From NCBI RefSeq assembly GCF_007981265.1, contig NZ_CP034363.1, forward strand, positions 3,596,001 to 3,660,000: a DNA stretch of 64,000 nt, written 5' to 3'. The translations under genes and the position numbers were made by a program. Below the pieces are notes generated by a model that was not told the origin of the DNA, did no database searches, and saw only the letters and a list, made by a program, of their open reading frames with translations. Below are positions 49,687-59,264 of the stretch, piece after piece (the stretch's first letter is position 1; every line of letters starts with the position of its first letter). The DNA comes from Pantoea sp. CCBC3-3-1. Lineage in GTDB: Bacteria > Pseudomonadota > Gammaproteobacteria > Enterobacterales > Enterobacteriaceae.

Positions 49687-50700
49687 ATGAATTATGGCGT
49701 TATTCCTCCCTATATTCTGCGTAAAATCATCGACAACGGCTCAGGGCAACAACAGAGCTGCGCGCGTCATACCCTGGCGCATGTGCAGACGCTGATGGCG
49801 GAAACCTGGACTAAACCTCAAAGTGCGCAAGCCGCAACGGCAGGTAAGGTTCAGCGAGAGATTTACAGCGCAGAGCAGACCCAAAACCTTCCTGGCACGC
49901 TGGTTCGTAGCGAAGGCCAGTCTCAAACCAATGATGTGGCAACCACCGAGGCCTATGATTATCTGGGCGTCACCTATGATTTTTTCTGGCAGGCCTACCA
50001 GCGCAACTCGCTGGACAATCAGGGACTGACGCTAAAAGGCACCGTTCACTATGGCGATGGTTATCAAAACGCCTTCTGGAACGGTCAGCAGATGGTTTTT
50101 GGTGACGGCGACGGCGAAATTTTTAATCGTTTCACTATTGCGCTGGATGTGGTCGGCCATGAACTGTCGCACGGCGTGACGGAAACCGAAGCCGGGCTAA
50201 TCTATTTTGAGCAGGCAGGCGCGCTGAATGAGTCGCTGTCGGACGTGTTTGGTTCACTGGTCAAACAGTTCAGCCGCAAGCAAACGGCGGACCAGGCCGA
50301 CTGGATTATTGGTGAAGGCCTGCTGGCAAAAGGGATTAACGGCAAGGGGCTTCGCTCAATGTCCGAGCCGGGTACGGCCTATGACGATCCGTTGCTGGGT
50401 AAAGATCCTCAGCCAGCCGATATGAAAGGCTACGTGCAGACGCGTGAAGACAACGGCGGCGTCCATCTCAACTCAGGCATTCCTAACCGGGCTTTTTACC
50501 TGGCAGCAAAAGCGCTGGGTGGCTATGCCTGGGAGTTGGCGGGTTATGCCTGGTACGATACGGTCTGTGATAAAGAGCTGCCGCAGGATGCTGATTTCAA
50601 AACCTTTGCGCAGTTCACAGTCAGGCACGGCCAGACGCGGTTTAATAGCTCAGTGGGACAGGCTATTGAGAACGCGTGGAAAGAGGTCGGCGTATTATGA
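49687..50700 (+). CDS. Protealysin-like M4 metalloprotease
   Basis: The 337-residue thermolysin-family enzyme lacks a signal peptide and opens with the short protealysin propeptide containing the PPxL motif (VIPPYILRKI, residues 5-14). The catalytic HELSH lies at 158-162, the third zinc ligand E182 in GALNESLSD, and the second catalytic histidine in GGVHLNSGIPNRAF. Propeptide cleavage probably lies near residue 50. Serratia protealysin, the founding member, cleaves actin-like and bacterial proteins and can be released to act on host cells. AAGGAG lies six bases before the ATG. It overlaps the inhibitor gene by four bases. Confidence 0.9.
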   Translation: MNYGVIPPYILRKIIDNGSGQQQSCARHTLAHVQTLMAETWTKPQSAQAATAGKVQREIYSAEQTQNLPGTLVRSEGQSQTNDVATTEAYDYLGVTYDFFWQAYQRNSLDNQGLTLKGTVHYGDGYQNAFWNGQQMVFGDGDGEIFNRFTIALDVVGHELSHGVTETEAGLIYFEQAGALNESLSDVFGSLVKQFSRKQTADQADWIIGEGLLAKGINGKGLRSMSEPGTAYDDPLLGKDPQPADMKGYVQTREDNGGVHLNSGIPNRAFYLAAKALGGYAWELAGYAWYDTVCDKELPQDADFKTFAQFTVRHGQTRFNSSVGQAIENAWKEVGVL

Positions 50701-51032
50701 TGAAAAACCTTCCGAAACTGAGCGATGACGCGGTAATTGACGTGGCACGCGAAGGCGGCTTTGCTTATATCCCTAAACTGGCTGGCGCAAGACGTTTCGC
50801 GCTGGCACAGCTGGATCCTCCCGAGCGGGAACACGTTTGTAGCGTGCTGCGACGTGCATTGCCTTTGGGTGAACCTGCGGGAGAGCAAAGTTGTGTCGGA
50901 AGAGGCGATCAGCGCTATTACCGTGTTGAAATCAGCTACGCTACTCCCAATCAGATCGGCAGTATTGTCATCGTGATCCCGGAAGATCAGGCGCCTCCCG
51001 AGCTGGTTCAGCTCTGGAAGGAAGGTCAATAA
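50697..51032 (+). CDS. Emfourin-like protealysin inhibitor
   Basis: The 111-residue cytoplasmic protein is placed and sized like emfourin, the inhibitor encoded next to Serratia protealysin. Features: ARRFALAQLDPPEREHVCSVL, the loop GDQRYYRVEISY, and a strand SIVIVIPED ending PPELVQLW. It has no signal peptide, as expected for a protein that keeps the unsecreted protease in check. The ATG overlaps the protease stop (ATGA), so both are translated together. The assignment rests on this context and recalled family patterns. Confidence 0.8.
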   Translation: MMKNLPKLSDDAVIDVAREGGFAYIPKLAGARRFALAQLDPPEREHVCSVLRRALPLGEPAGEQSCVGRGDQRYYRVEISYATPNQIGSIVIVIPEDQAPPELVQLWKEGQ

Positions 51033-51047
51033 CCCTGGTCAAACGAC

Positions 51048-51087
51048 GTAAAAAAAGCCCCTTCATCACTGAAGGGGCTTTGTTTTA
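51048..51087. terminator. Bidirectional terminator between emfourin gene and gcd
   Basis: A 12-bp perfect stem AAAGCCCCTTCA / TGAAGGGGCTTT with a TCAC loop has A-rich sequence on its left and TTTGTTTTATT on its right, and serves the convergent genes. Confidence 0.92.
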
Positions 51088-51098
51088 TTCAGCCTGAA

Positions 51099-53531
51099 TT
51101 ATTTATCCAGGGCGTAAGCAATGACGTAGTCGCCACGGTCTGGAGACTGACGTGCGCCACCGGCAGAAATCAGGATGTACTGCTTACCTGTTTTCGGTGA
51201 CTTGTAGCTGATTGGGCCGCCCTGGCTACCCACTGGCAGACGTGCTTTCCACACTTCTTTACCGGTTGAGGTATCGAACGCGCGCAGATAGTAATCCTGC
51301 GTTCCCGCGATGAACACCAGTCCACCCTGAGTCGCCAGCGTACCACCCAGCGTCGGCATTCCTACCGGCATCTGTGCATGCATCTTAATACCGAACGGTC
51401 CGGTATCCTGTACGGTACCAACCGGAACCTGCCACACCAGCTTCTGCGTTTTCAGATCGATGGCGGAAAGCGTACCAAACGGCGGCTTCTGGCAAGGAAT
51501 ACCCAGCGGCGACATAAAGCGGTTTTTGTTTACAGCATACGGGGTGCCTTTCAGCGGAACGGCGCCCATACCGGTGTTGATGGCTTCACCACCGTTGCTG
51601 CCACGCGCGATAGCACCCGTGTTAGCCGGGATCATCTGCACCCACAGGCCAAGACGCATGTCGTTGACAAAGATGTAGTGATTGTTCGGATCGGTCGACA
51701 TGCTGCCCCAGTTCATCCCGCCCAGAGAGCCAGGGAAGCTGAGTGCCTTGTCGGTGCCCGGAACGGTATACAGGCCATCGTAACGCATAGATTTAAAGCC
51801 GATACGGCAGGCAAGCTGATCGAACGGCGTCGCGCCCCACATATCAGACTCTTTCAGCGTCTCCGCACCAATCTGCGGCATACCCACTGACTTAGGCTGG
51901 GTTGGCGTGTACTGCTCGTTCGGGATATTGCCTTTCTTAACCGGGACTTCTTTCACTTCGGTCAGCGGCTTGCCGGTCAGGCGATCCAATACGTAGATCT
52001 GCCCGGCTTTGGTGCCAATCACAACCGCAGGCTTGGTGGTGCCGTCTTTCTGCGGGAAGTCGATCAGGCTTGGCTGCATCGGCAGGTCAAAGTCCCACAG
52101 ATCGTTGTGCACGGTCTGATAAACCCACTTCTCTTTACCGGTAGTGGCGTCAACCGCCAGTACAGAAGCACCATATTTGTGGTTCAGTGCGGTACGGGTT
52201 GCGCCATACAGGTCAACAGACGAACTACCCATTGGCATGAACACGGTGTTCATGGTTGGGTCATAAGACATGGGTGCCCATGAGTTTGCCGTACTGCGAG
52301 CATAGTTCTGACCCGCCTGCAATTTGGCATTCGGATCGTCATTACCGGTGTCGAACGCCCAGCGCATTTCGCCAGTAATCACGTCGAAACCACGAATTAC
52401 GCCGCCAGGCATATCGGTCTGCACGTTATCCGCGACGCGACCCCCTACCACAACGGTCGTTCCAGCCAGCGTAGGTGCTGAGGTCAGCTGATATTTTGGA
52501 TCCTGTGCTTCACCCAGGCCTGCTTTCAGGTCAACCACGCCGTGGTCGCCAAAGTTCTGGCACAGCTCACCGTTGTCGGCGTTGACAGCCATCAGGCGCG
52601 CGTCGATGGTGTTCATCAGCAGACGACGCTGGCAGGTATCGCCAGCGGCCAGCGCAGGCTGTGGAACAGGCGTTGAGCCTGGCACAGAAGGCTGGGGCAG
52701 TGGTTTGGTCGCATCAAAGTACGCCAGACCGCGACAGCGGTTCCACACTTCTGCCTGGGCGTTAACGACGTGCTCCCAGATTTTTTTACCGGTGTCGGCG
52801 TTAACCGCGATGATGTTGTTGTGTGGCGTACAAAGGTACAGGACATCGCCAATTTGCAGAGGCGTTTGCTGATCTTCCGCACCGTTGCCGGTTGGGCTTT
52901 CCGGGATATCGCCGGTATGGAAAGTCCAGGCAACTTTCAGATCCTTCACGTTATCGCGAGTGATCTGATCCAGCGACACAAAGCGGCTTCCGCCAGGCGT
53001 GTTGCCGTAATTGTCCCAGTTTTTCTGCTCGGTAGCTTTGTTAACCGGCGTCAGCGGCAGTTCTGTCCCGTTAGCAACGGGCGCATGCGGCTGGAACATC
53101 TGGATAAACGTCGCCACCAGGCCTACAACCAGCACAACGGCAACGGTATAAGCAGGCTTAGCTGCTGAGGTTTTGCCTTCGTGCTTACGCAGCGCAGGGA
53201 AAGTGATAACCGCCAGCAACAGGAAACCGGCCAGCGTCATCAGACGGGAGACCAGCGGCCAGAAATCGATGCCCGCTTCCTGCACGGCCCAGATAGCCGA
53301 ACCGATAAACACCAGCGCAAAGATTATTACCGCGGAAGATTTACGACGGAAAAACTGAATAGCGGAAATGACGGTAAAAATACCGGCAATAACGAAATAC
53401 CAGCTGCCACCCAGCGAAACCAGTTTTCCGCCACCAATCACAAAGAACAGGCCGGTAGCCAGTAATAACAGCCCCAGCACAATACTCCATAAGCCCAGCC
53501 ATTTTGACGACCGGGCATTCGTTTGAGACAT
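51099..53531 (-). CDS. gcd: Membrane-bound PQQ-dependent glucose dehydrogenase Gcd
   Basis: The 810-residue quinoprotein oxidises glucose to gluconolactone in the periplasm and passes electrons to ubiquinone. Five N-terminal helices (about 10-140) anchor it; the rest is an eight-bladed propeller with tryptophan-docking motifs (e.g. DTGKKIWEH, TGKEKWVYQT). Catalytic Asp lies in NDLWDFDLP and the PQQ lysine in GTKAGQIYVLD. Gcd drives acidification and phosphate solubilisation when PQQ is present; PQQ synthesis genes are not here. The start was set at MSQTNARSSKW after AGGAG; an ATG 13 codons upstream lacks one. In E. coli gcd maps elsewhere. Confidence 0.94.
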   Translation of the reverse strand: MSQTNARSSKWLGLWSIVLGLLLLATGLFFVIGGGKLVSLGGSWYFVIAGIFTVISAIQFFRRKSSAVIIFALVFIGSAIWAVQEAGIDFWPLVSRLMTLAGFLLLAVITFPALRKHEGKTSAAKPAYTVAVVLVVGLVATFIQMFQPHAPVANGTELPLTPVNKATEQKNWDNYGNTPGGSRFVSLDQITRDNVKDLKVAWTFHTGDIPESPTGNGAEDQQTPLQIGDVLYLCTPHNNIIAVNADTGKKIWEHVVNAQAEVWNRCRGLAYFDATKPLPQPSVPGSTPVPQPALAAGDTCQRRLLMNTIDARLMAVNADNGELCQNFGDHGVVDLKAGLGEAQDPKYQLTSAPTLAGTTVVVGGRVADNVQTDMPGGVIRGFDVITGEMRWAFDTGNDDPNAKLQAGQNYARSTANSWAPMSYDPTMNTVFMPMGSSSVDLYGATRTALNHKYGASVLAVDATTGKEKWVYQTVHNDLWDFDLPMQPSLIDFPQKDGTTKPAVVIGTKAGQIYVLDRLTGKPLTEVKEVPVKKGNIPNEQYTPTQPKSVGMPQIGAETLKESDMWGATPFDQLACRIGFKSMRYDGLYTVPGTDKALSFPGSLGGMNWGSMSTDPNNHYIFVNDMRLGLWVQMIPANTGAIARGSNGGEAINTGMGAVPLKGTPYAVNKNRFMSPLGIPCQKPPFGTLSAIDLKTQKLVWQVPVGTVQDTGPFGIKMHAQMPVGMPTLGGTLATQGGLVFIAGTQDYYLRAFDTSTGKEVWKARLPVGSQGGPISYKSPKTGKQYILISAGGARQSPDRGDYVIAYALDK

Positions 53532-54069
53532 GGTCAAAATACTCCTGAAAAAAACAGCGCCTGAGCACAATCTTTATTCTCTTTTCGCCCCGGTAGCGCT
53601 CGCGCTGAAGGTGACGAACGAAATAGACATTATGCTTTGAACCCTACTTTCATTAACAATTCGTTACGGGTCAAATCCCGTCCTGTACCTGCCAAAGGCA
53701 CGCCTGCCGTGGGTTTCCGCGACAGAAGGCTTTCAAAGGACGGCAAAATTGTACCACGCGGTTCGTAAGTTAATAAACATAAACTTAACAAAGTTCACAA
53801 AAGCCGCAATTTTTGACAATAGGCTTCCAGAGAGTGTAACCGGCTAAAAATAGTTCACCAGAAGAATAATTCATTTTTGCTGAAGGGGAAAAATGCGAGG
53901 GAAATACCGAAATTAATTAACTTACAGAAAATTAGGCAGTTATCTGGATGATAAAAAGCAAACCCGGAAACAGTCGTGTTAAAAAATTAAATATTACTGA
54001 AAATAATACGCTTAACTGTAGGGATTTAACCTGGCATTAATCAGGCCACTTATTAGCCTGATTATCTTT
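53532..54069. other. AT-rich intergenic region upstream of gcd
   Basis: This 538-bp gap contains the gcd promoter and the 3' end of yfgJ transcription, both on the minus strand. It is markedly AT-rich from 53760 to 54060 and has no convincing ORF. A motif resembling a tRNA T-arm (near 53665-53682) was noted but lacks any cloverleaf around it. Confidence 0.5.
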
Positions 54070-54297
54070 CTAAAGTGTTTCTATTAGCGCCTTAAAAACC
54101 ACGCGCTTTTTAGAAATCAGCCCGTGACCGTTCGGACAAAAGTAATCAACCGCGCCGCAGGCCTTCAAAACCTGAAGAGACTGCTCGCAATCCGGGCAGA
54201 TAGCCTTGGCGGCAAAATTGCGCTGACAATGGGTGCAGTGGAAATGTCCTTCTTCCGCAGTCAGATTTTGCTGGCAAACCGGGCAGGTCTCACTCAT
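54070..54297 (-). CDS. yfgJ: Zinc-ribbon protein YfgJ
   Basis: The 75-residue protein carries four CxxC-type knuckles (CPVC, CTHC, CPDC and a later CG/CPNGHG region), which should bind two zinc ions in a double zinc ribbon. The C-terminal LQVLKACGAVDYFCPNGHGLISKKRV is almost the same as in E. coli YfgJ (split here to fit: LQVLKACGAVDYF and GHGLISKKRV). Function is unknown. The start was placed at MSETCPVC, seven bases after AGGAG. A terminator lies between it and the upstream der. Confidence 0.9.
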   Translation of the reverse strand: MSETCPVCQQNLTAEEGHFHCTHCQRNFAAKAICPDCEQSLQVLKACGAVDYFCPNGHGLISKKRVVFKALIETL

Positions 54298-54325
54298 ATC
54301 ACTCTCCTGTTTTATCTGCATTGAG

Positions 54326-54356
54326 TATAAAACAAAGGGGGCCGATTGGCCCCCTT
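54326..54356 (-). terminator. Terminator of der
   Basis: A 9-bp perfect stem AAGGGGGCC / GGCCCCCTT with GATT loop is followed on the minus strand by TGTTTTATA, directly past the der stop and upstream of yfgJ. Confidence 0.85.
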
Positions 54357-54361
54357 GTGGA

Positions 54362-55852
54362 TTAACGTTTATTTTTCTTCAGATGGCTCATCAGACGCTT
54401 ACGCTTGCGCTGCTGATTAGGCGTCAGCAGGTTACGCTTACCGGCAAACGGGTTGTCGCCTTCCTTAAACTGAATACGGATTGGCGTGCCCATCACTTCC
54501 AGTGAACGACGGAAGTAGTTCATCAGGTAGCGTTTATAGGAGTCCGCTAAATCTTTCACCTGGTTGCCGTGGATCACTACAATCGGTGGGTTATAGCCCC
54601 CCGCGTGCGCATATTTCAGCTTCACGCGGCGACCACGCACCAGCGGTGGCTGATGATCGTCAGCTGCCATGTTCATGATGCGGGTCAGCATGGAGGTGTT
54701 CACGCGACGGGTCGCACAATCATACGCTTCGGTGACGGATTCAAACAGGTTGCCTACGCCGCTGCCGTGCAGAGCAGAAATAAAGTGCACGCGAGCAAAG
54801 TCGATAAAGCCAAGACGCAGATCCAGTGCTTCTTTCACTTCATCACGTGCTTCCTGCGTCATGCCGTCCCACTTATTGACCACAATCACCAGAGAGCGGC
54901 CGCTGTTCAGGATAAAGCCCAGCAGTGACAGATCCTGATCGGAAATCCCTTCGCGCGCATCGATAACCAGCAGGACGACGTTAGAGTCTTCAATCGCCTT
55001 CAGGGTTTTGATTACCGAGAACTTCTCGACAGTTTCAGTAATCTTGCCACGCTTACGCACGCCAGCCGTATCGATCAGAATATACTCACGGCCATCGCGT
55101 TCCATGGGGATGTAGATACTGTCACGCGTGGTACCCGGCATGTCGTAAACCACAACGCGGTCTTCGCCGAGAATACGGTTAGTAAGCGTTGACTTACCTA
55201 CGTTAGGACGCCCAACGATAGCCAGTTTGATCGGCAGATCCAGCGGGTTGAAGTCATCTTCCGGCTCTTCCAGCCCTTCTTCACCCTCTTTTTCTTCCAG
55301 ATCCGCCCAGTATGCGGCGTTTTCTTCTTCTTCCGTCAGCTCGCGCGGCGGCTCAACTTTTTCCATCCACGGCAGCAGCACCATCTCAAGGAGGCTGTTA
55401 ACACCGCGTCCATGAGAAGCGGCGATAGGATGAATATCACCCAGGCCCAGTGCAAAGAAGTCGACTACGGCGGAATCAGGATCCATGCCGTCGGTTTTGT
55501 TGGCGACCAGGAAAGTCGGTTTCTGACGCGAACGCAGATGTTGGGCAATGGCCTGGTCGGCAGGCATCAGGCCGGCACGAGCATCAACCATAAACAGCAC
55601 CACATCAGCTTCTTCGATTGCTAGCAGGGACTGTTCGGCCATACGGGTTTCTACACCCTCTTCATTGCCATCGATACCACCGGTATCAATACAAATGTAT
55701 TCCCGCCCTTCGACCTCGGCGCGACCATATTTACGGTCACGGGTTAGCCCAGGAAAATCCGCCACCAGCGCATCTCGCGTGTGCGTAAGACGGTTAAACA
55801 GGGTGGATTTTCCCACATTGGGACGCCCGACCAGCGCGACCACAGGTACCAT
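54362..55852 (-). CDS. der: Ribosome biogenesis GTPase Der (EngA)
   Basis: The 496-residue protein has two consecutive GTPase domains, each with GRPNVGKST (residues 9-17 and about 210-218), NKTDG and NKWDG base-recognition motifs, and an acidic linker ([19 protein letters not shown]). A C-terminal KH-like domain follows, then a basic tail ([15 protein letters not shown]). It acts in 50S subunit maturation. GAGG precedes the ATG. Downstream of bamB on the same strand, separated by a terminator. Confidence 0.97.
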   Translation of the reverse strand: MVPVVALVGRPNVGKSTLFNRLTHTRDALVADFPGLTRDRKYGRAEVEGREYICIDTGGIDGNEEGVETRMAEQSLLAIEEADVVLFMVDARAGLMPADQAIAQHLRSRQKPTFLVANKTDGMDPDSAVVDFFALGLGDIHPIAASHGRGVNSLLEMVLLPWMEKVEPPRELTEEEENAAYWADLEEKEGEEGLEEPEDDFNPLDLPIKLAIVGRPNVGKSTLTNRILGEDRVVVYDMPGTTRDSIYIPMERDGREYILIDTAGVRKRGKITETVEKFSVIKTLKAIEDSNVVLLVIDAREGISDQDLSLLGFILNSGRSLVIVVNKWDGMTQEARDEVKEALDLRLGFIDFARVHFISALHGSGVGNLFESVTEAYDCATRRVNTSMLTRIMNMAADDHQPPLVRGRRVKLKYAHAGGYNPPIVVIHGNQVKDLADSYKRYLMNYFRRSLEVMGTPIRIQFKEGDNPFAGKRNLLTPNQQRKRKRLMSHLKKNKR

Positions 55853-55958
55853 ATTGAAGCCTCATTACAAAAAAATAGAGCCTTGATCGCTTAACGACGG
55901 CAAACAGAGGTTGCTGACGCACACGCAGGCTGAAGGCGTAAAGAATACCACGCCCAGA

Positions 55959-55995
55959 GAAAAACGAAACGGCCCCTGACGAATCAGGAGCCGTT
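55959..55995 (-). terminator. Terminator of bamB
   Basis: A 12-bp stem (55968-55979 with 55984-55995) has one pair that is a G-U wobble on the minus strand but a C-A mismatch on the plus strand. It is followed on the minus strand by TCGTTTTTC. This asymmetry fits a minus-strand terminator. Confidence 0.8.
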
Positions 55996-56020
55996 ACAGA
56001 GCATCGCTAATGCCGTAATA

Positions 56021-57202
56021 TTAGCGGGTAAAAGCGTAAACTTCACCGTCTTTCGACTGAATCAGCAGCTTATCGCTGGCAACAACCGGTTCAGTCTGGA
56101 AACCCGAGCTGTCCACTTTCTGCTGAGCTACAAAGCGGCCGTCGGTCGTATTGATCCAGTGCAGATAGCCTTCGCTGTCGCCAACCACCAGATAGCCATT
56201 GTACAGCACCGGTGAGGTCAGGTTGCGGTGCAACAGATCGCTCTGACGCCAAACCGTCACGCCACCGTCAGTGTTCAATGCCACAACGCGGTCATCCTGA
56301 TCGACAAGGTAAATATGGCCCGCATCAACAATAATATTGTGTACGGAACCAATCTCACGTTTCCACATGATCTGCCCTGAGCGCAGGTCCATCGCAGAAA
56401 GCGTACCGTTATAGGCCAGCGCATAAACCACGCCGTCAACAACAACCGGGGTGGTATCTACATCTGACAGACGATCGATTTCGGTCGCGCCGCCAGGCTG
56501 GGAGATACGCTGCTGCCAGATAATCTGGCCCTGGTTCATCATCACCGCGCTAACGCGTCCGTTGTCACCACCGACGATTGCCGCACCAAAAGCAGTTACC
56601 GGCGCAGATTCACCACGAAGTGACAGCGCAGGCACGTCCAGATTGACTGTCCACTTCACGACGCCGCTGCTTTGATCCAGCCCCTGCAACATGCCGTTGC
56701 TGGTATGGATCAGCACCAGGACATCGCTGGCTACCGGGCGGGAAAGCACTTCACCGGCGACTTTTGTCTGCCAGGCAATCGAACCGTCGCTGGTGTTAAG
56801 CGCATAAACCTGACCGCGCTCGCTTCCTACATAAGCATGGCCGCCGTCAACAGAGACACCGCCTGAAAGCAATGCAGGAAGATTCTTTGAGAAGAAACCC
56901 GTCTTTTCAGAGAGATCGACCTTCCACTGTTCTTTACCGTCGCCCGCATTGACCGCTTTCACAATGCCGAAACGATCGGCCGCATAAACGGTACTGTCTG
57001 CCCAGGCCGGATGCAGGTTAGAGTAATAATCACCCACGCCATCGCCAACGGATGTGCTCCAGACTTTTTCCGGAGTGAACTGATTTTCGACCTTAGGCAG
57101 CGGCGACATTTTTACCACGTCTTCTTCACCGCTGAACCATGAACATCCGCTGAGTAAGGTGACTGAAATCAGTCCCGGCAGAAGTATCTTACGCAATTCC
57201 AT
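56021..57202 (-). CDS. bamB: Outer membrane assembly lipoprotein BamB
   Basis: The 393-residue BAM complex lipoprotein has the lipobox LLSGC with lipidated C20, and an eight-bladed propeller with recurring PQQ-type motifs (GDGKEQWKVDL, SDGSIAWQTKV, SGVVKWTVNLD, TDGRFVAQQKV). It binds the POTRA domains of BamA. AGAGGGA precedes the ATG. It follows yfgM by 45 bp, as in E. coli. Confidence 0.96.
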   Translation of the reverse strand: MELRKILLPGLISVTLLSGCSWFSGEEDVVKMSPLPKVENQFTPEKVWSTSVGDGVGDYYSNLHPAWADSTVYAADRFGIVKAVNAGDGKEQWKVDLSEKTGFFSKNLPALLSGGVSVDGGHAYVGSERGQVYALNTSDGSIAWQTKVAGEVLSRPVASDVLVLIHTSNGMLQGLDQSSGVVKWTVNLDVPALSLRGESAPVTAFGAAIVGGDNGRVSAVMMNQGQIIWQQRISQPGGATEIDRLSDVDTTPVVVDGVVYALAYNGTLSAMDLRSGQIMWKREIGSVHNIIVDAGHIYLVDQDDRVVALNTDGGVTVWRQSDLLHRNLTSPVLYNGYLVVGDSEGYLHWINTTDGRFVAQQKVDSSGFQTEPVVASDKLLIQSKDGEVYAFTR

Positions 57203-57247
57203 GAAATCCCTCTTGAGCCTGTTGAGGCAATTTTTTTACTCAGGCCG

Positions 57248-57868
57248 TTAGCCCGGCAAATTATTCATTTTCATCTGCAGCATCTCTTTCAGCGCCGGAG
57301 ACGCGTCAGAGGCAATGCCTTTGCTCCAGGCATCGCGCGCGCCTTTGCTGTCGCCTTTGCTAAGCAGGGCTTCACCACGCACATCAGCAATGATTGCGGT
57401 CCAGCCGTCGCCTTTAATGGCATCGAGAGTTTTCAGCACGTCGTCCGGCTGCTTCTGCTGTAGCTGAATACGCGCCAGGCGCAGATTCAATACCGCCTGC
57501 AAATTCGCATCTTTCGTCGCTTTCAGGCCCGATTGCAGCTGTGCAGCGGCTTTATCCAGTTGATTACTGTCAACATAGCGCTTAGCGAGATCCAGCGACG
57601 CCAGCGCACCGTAGGTGTTGCTGTTTTCACTGGCAAACTTCGCGGCCGCGTTCAGCGTCTCAGGCTTGCTGGCGTCCAGCGCGGTAGAGACCTGCTGATA
57701 ACGAGCCGATGCTTCGCGGCTGCTGCCATCCTGATGAGTGCTCCAGTAACGCCAGCCCGCCAGCGCACCAATGCCCAGAATGACGCCGACTACCAGCGCT
57801 TTACCGTTCTGAGCAAAAAAGCCTTTTAACGCATCGACCTGTTCGTTTTCGTTGCTATAAACTTCCAC
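57248..57868 (-). CDS. yfgM: Ancillary SecYEG translocon subunit YfgM
   Basis: The 206-residue protein has a cytoplasmic N-terminus, one membrane helix (KALVVGVILGIGALAGWRYW) and a periplasmic TPR-like domain (ARYQQVSTALDAS, LDLAKRYVDSNQLDKAAAQL). It associates with PpiD and SecYEG and passes secreted proteins to periplasmic chaperones; in E. coli it also affects RcsB levels. Start is a GTG (MEVYSNENEQ) aligned with E. coli; a GTG two codons earlier is possible but too close to AGGAG. Confidence 0.93.
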   Translation of the reverse strand: MEVYSNENEQVDALKGFFAQNGKALVVGVILGIGALAGWRYWSTHQDGSSREASARYQQVSTALDASKPETLNAAAKFASENSNTYGALASLDLAKRYVDSNQLDKAAAQLQSGLKATKDANLQAVLNLRLARIQLQQKQPDDVLKTLDAIKGDGWTAIIADVRGEALLSKGDSKGARDAWSKGIASDASPALKEMLQMKMNNLPG

Positions 57869-57882
57869 GCGCACCTTCTCCT

Positions 57883-59169
57883 TTAAACGTCGGCCTGCTG
57901 CAGCATTGCTGCCAGCGTGCTCGCTGCATCATGCTGATCCAGCGTCTGCTGCTCGCCGTTACGCAAATCTTTAATCACTACCTGACCGTTAGCAACTTCC
58001 GCTTCGCCCAGTACCAGCGCCACGCGTGCGCCCCACTTATCTGCACGGCCGAACTGCTTCTTGAAATTACCGCCGCCAAAATTGGTCATCAACTTTAAAG
58101 ACGGGTCAGCATCACGAAGCCGTTCAGCCAGCTGCATCGCGGCGGACTGCACGCCTTGCCCTGAAGCGATAACATAGACATCGACAATGCGCGTCGGTTC
58201 AAATTCCGGATTAACTGCCTGAACCAGCAGCACCAAACGCTCCAGGCCCATAGCAAAACCGACGGCAGGTGTGCCCCGGCCGCCAAGCTGTTCAACCAGG
58301 CCATCGTAGCGTCCACCGGCACAGACGGTACCCTGAGCGCCCAGGCTGCTGGTCACCCATTCAAAAACGGTACGGTTGTAGTAATCGAGGCCGCGCACCA
58401 GACGCTGATTCACGGTATAGGCAATGCCAGCTGCATCAAGCAGTTCGCACAGACCATCAAAGTGTTCACGTGATTCGGTATCCAGATAATCACCCAGCAC
58501 CGGCGCCGAGTTCAGCAGCGCCTGCACGTCTGGATTTTTGCTGTCCAGCACACGCAGCGGGTTGCTGTACATACGGCGTTTGCAATCTTCATCCAGCACG
58601 TCTTTATGTGCTTCCAGGAAAGCGACCAGCGCATCACGATAGTCAGCCCGCGCTTCCAGTGAACCAATAGAGTTCAGCTCAAGACGAACGTGATCGGCAA
58701 TGCCCAACGCTTTCCACCAGCGGGCCGTCATCATAATCAGCTCAGCATCGATGTCCGGCCCCTGCAAGCCGAAAACTTCCGCGCCAATCTGATGGAACTG
58801 GCGATAGCGCCCTTTCTGCGGACGTTCGTAGCGGAACATCGGACCGATATACCACAGACGCTGTTCCTGATTGTACAGCAGACCGTGTTCGATGCCGGCA
58901 CGCACGCAGCCTGCCGTCCCTTCCGGACGCAGCGTCAGGCTTTCGCCGTTGCGATCGTCAAAGGTATACATCTCTTTTTCAACCACGTCGGTGACTTCAC
59001 CGATAGCGCGCTTGAATAACGGGGTCTGCTCTACAATCGGCAGGCGGATTTCGCTATAACCATAGCTGGCCAGCACCTGCTTGAGGATCTGCTCAATGCG
59101 TTGCCATACGACGGTGTCCGCGGGCAGGTAATCGTTCATCCCGCGAATTGCCTGAATATTCTTCGCCAC
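57883..59169 (-). CDS. hisS: Histidyl-tRNA synthetase HisS
   Basis: The 428-residue class II synthetase has motif 1 in the GMNDYLP region, motif 2 ([16 protein letters not shown]), the histidine A loop [15 protein letters not shown] and motif 3 (GFAMGLERL), then the anticodon-binding domain ([10 protein letters not shown]). Starts at GTG with AAGAGAAG upstream. Part of the minus-strand run ispG-hisS-yfgM-bamB, 14 bp before yfgM. Confidence 0.97.
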   Translation of the reverse strand: MAKNIQAIRGMNDYLPADTVVWQRIEQILKQVLASYGYSEIRLPIVEQTPLFKRAIGEVTDVVEKEMYTFDDRNGESLTLRPEGTAGCVRAGIEHGLLYNQEQRLWYIGPMFRYERPQKGRYRQFHQIGAEVFGLQGPDIDAELIMMTARWWKALGIADHVRLELNSIGSLEARADYRDALVAFLEAHKDVLDEDCKRRMYSNPLRVLDSKNPDVQALLNSAPVLGDYLDTESREHFDGLCELLDAAGIAYTVNQRLVRGLDYYNRTVFEWVTSSLGAQGTVCAGGRYDGLVEQLGGRGTPAVGFAMGLERLVLLVQAVNPEFEPTRIVDVYVIASGQGVQSAAMQLAERLRDADPSLKLMTNFGGGNFKKQFGRADKWGARVALVLGEAEVANGQVVIKDLRNGEQQTLDQHDAASTLAAMLQQADV

Positions 59170-59264
59170 TTTTCTTCTCTTCTTAATACTGGGAACTGAA
59201 CCAAGACACGCTCACCGGCCAGCAGGCCTGTCTGCTGCGCTTAATTCAGCTCCGCAAATACGAT

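Noticed and set aside
53665..53682. tRNA T-arm-like motif (ACGGG, loop, CCGT) upstream of gcd
   Set aside because: No D-arm, anticodon arm or acceptor stem can be built around it, and the loop is one base short.
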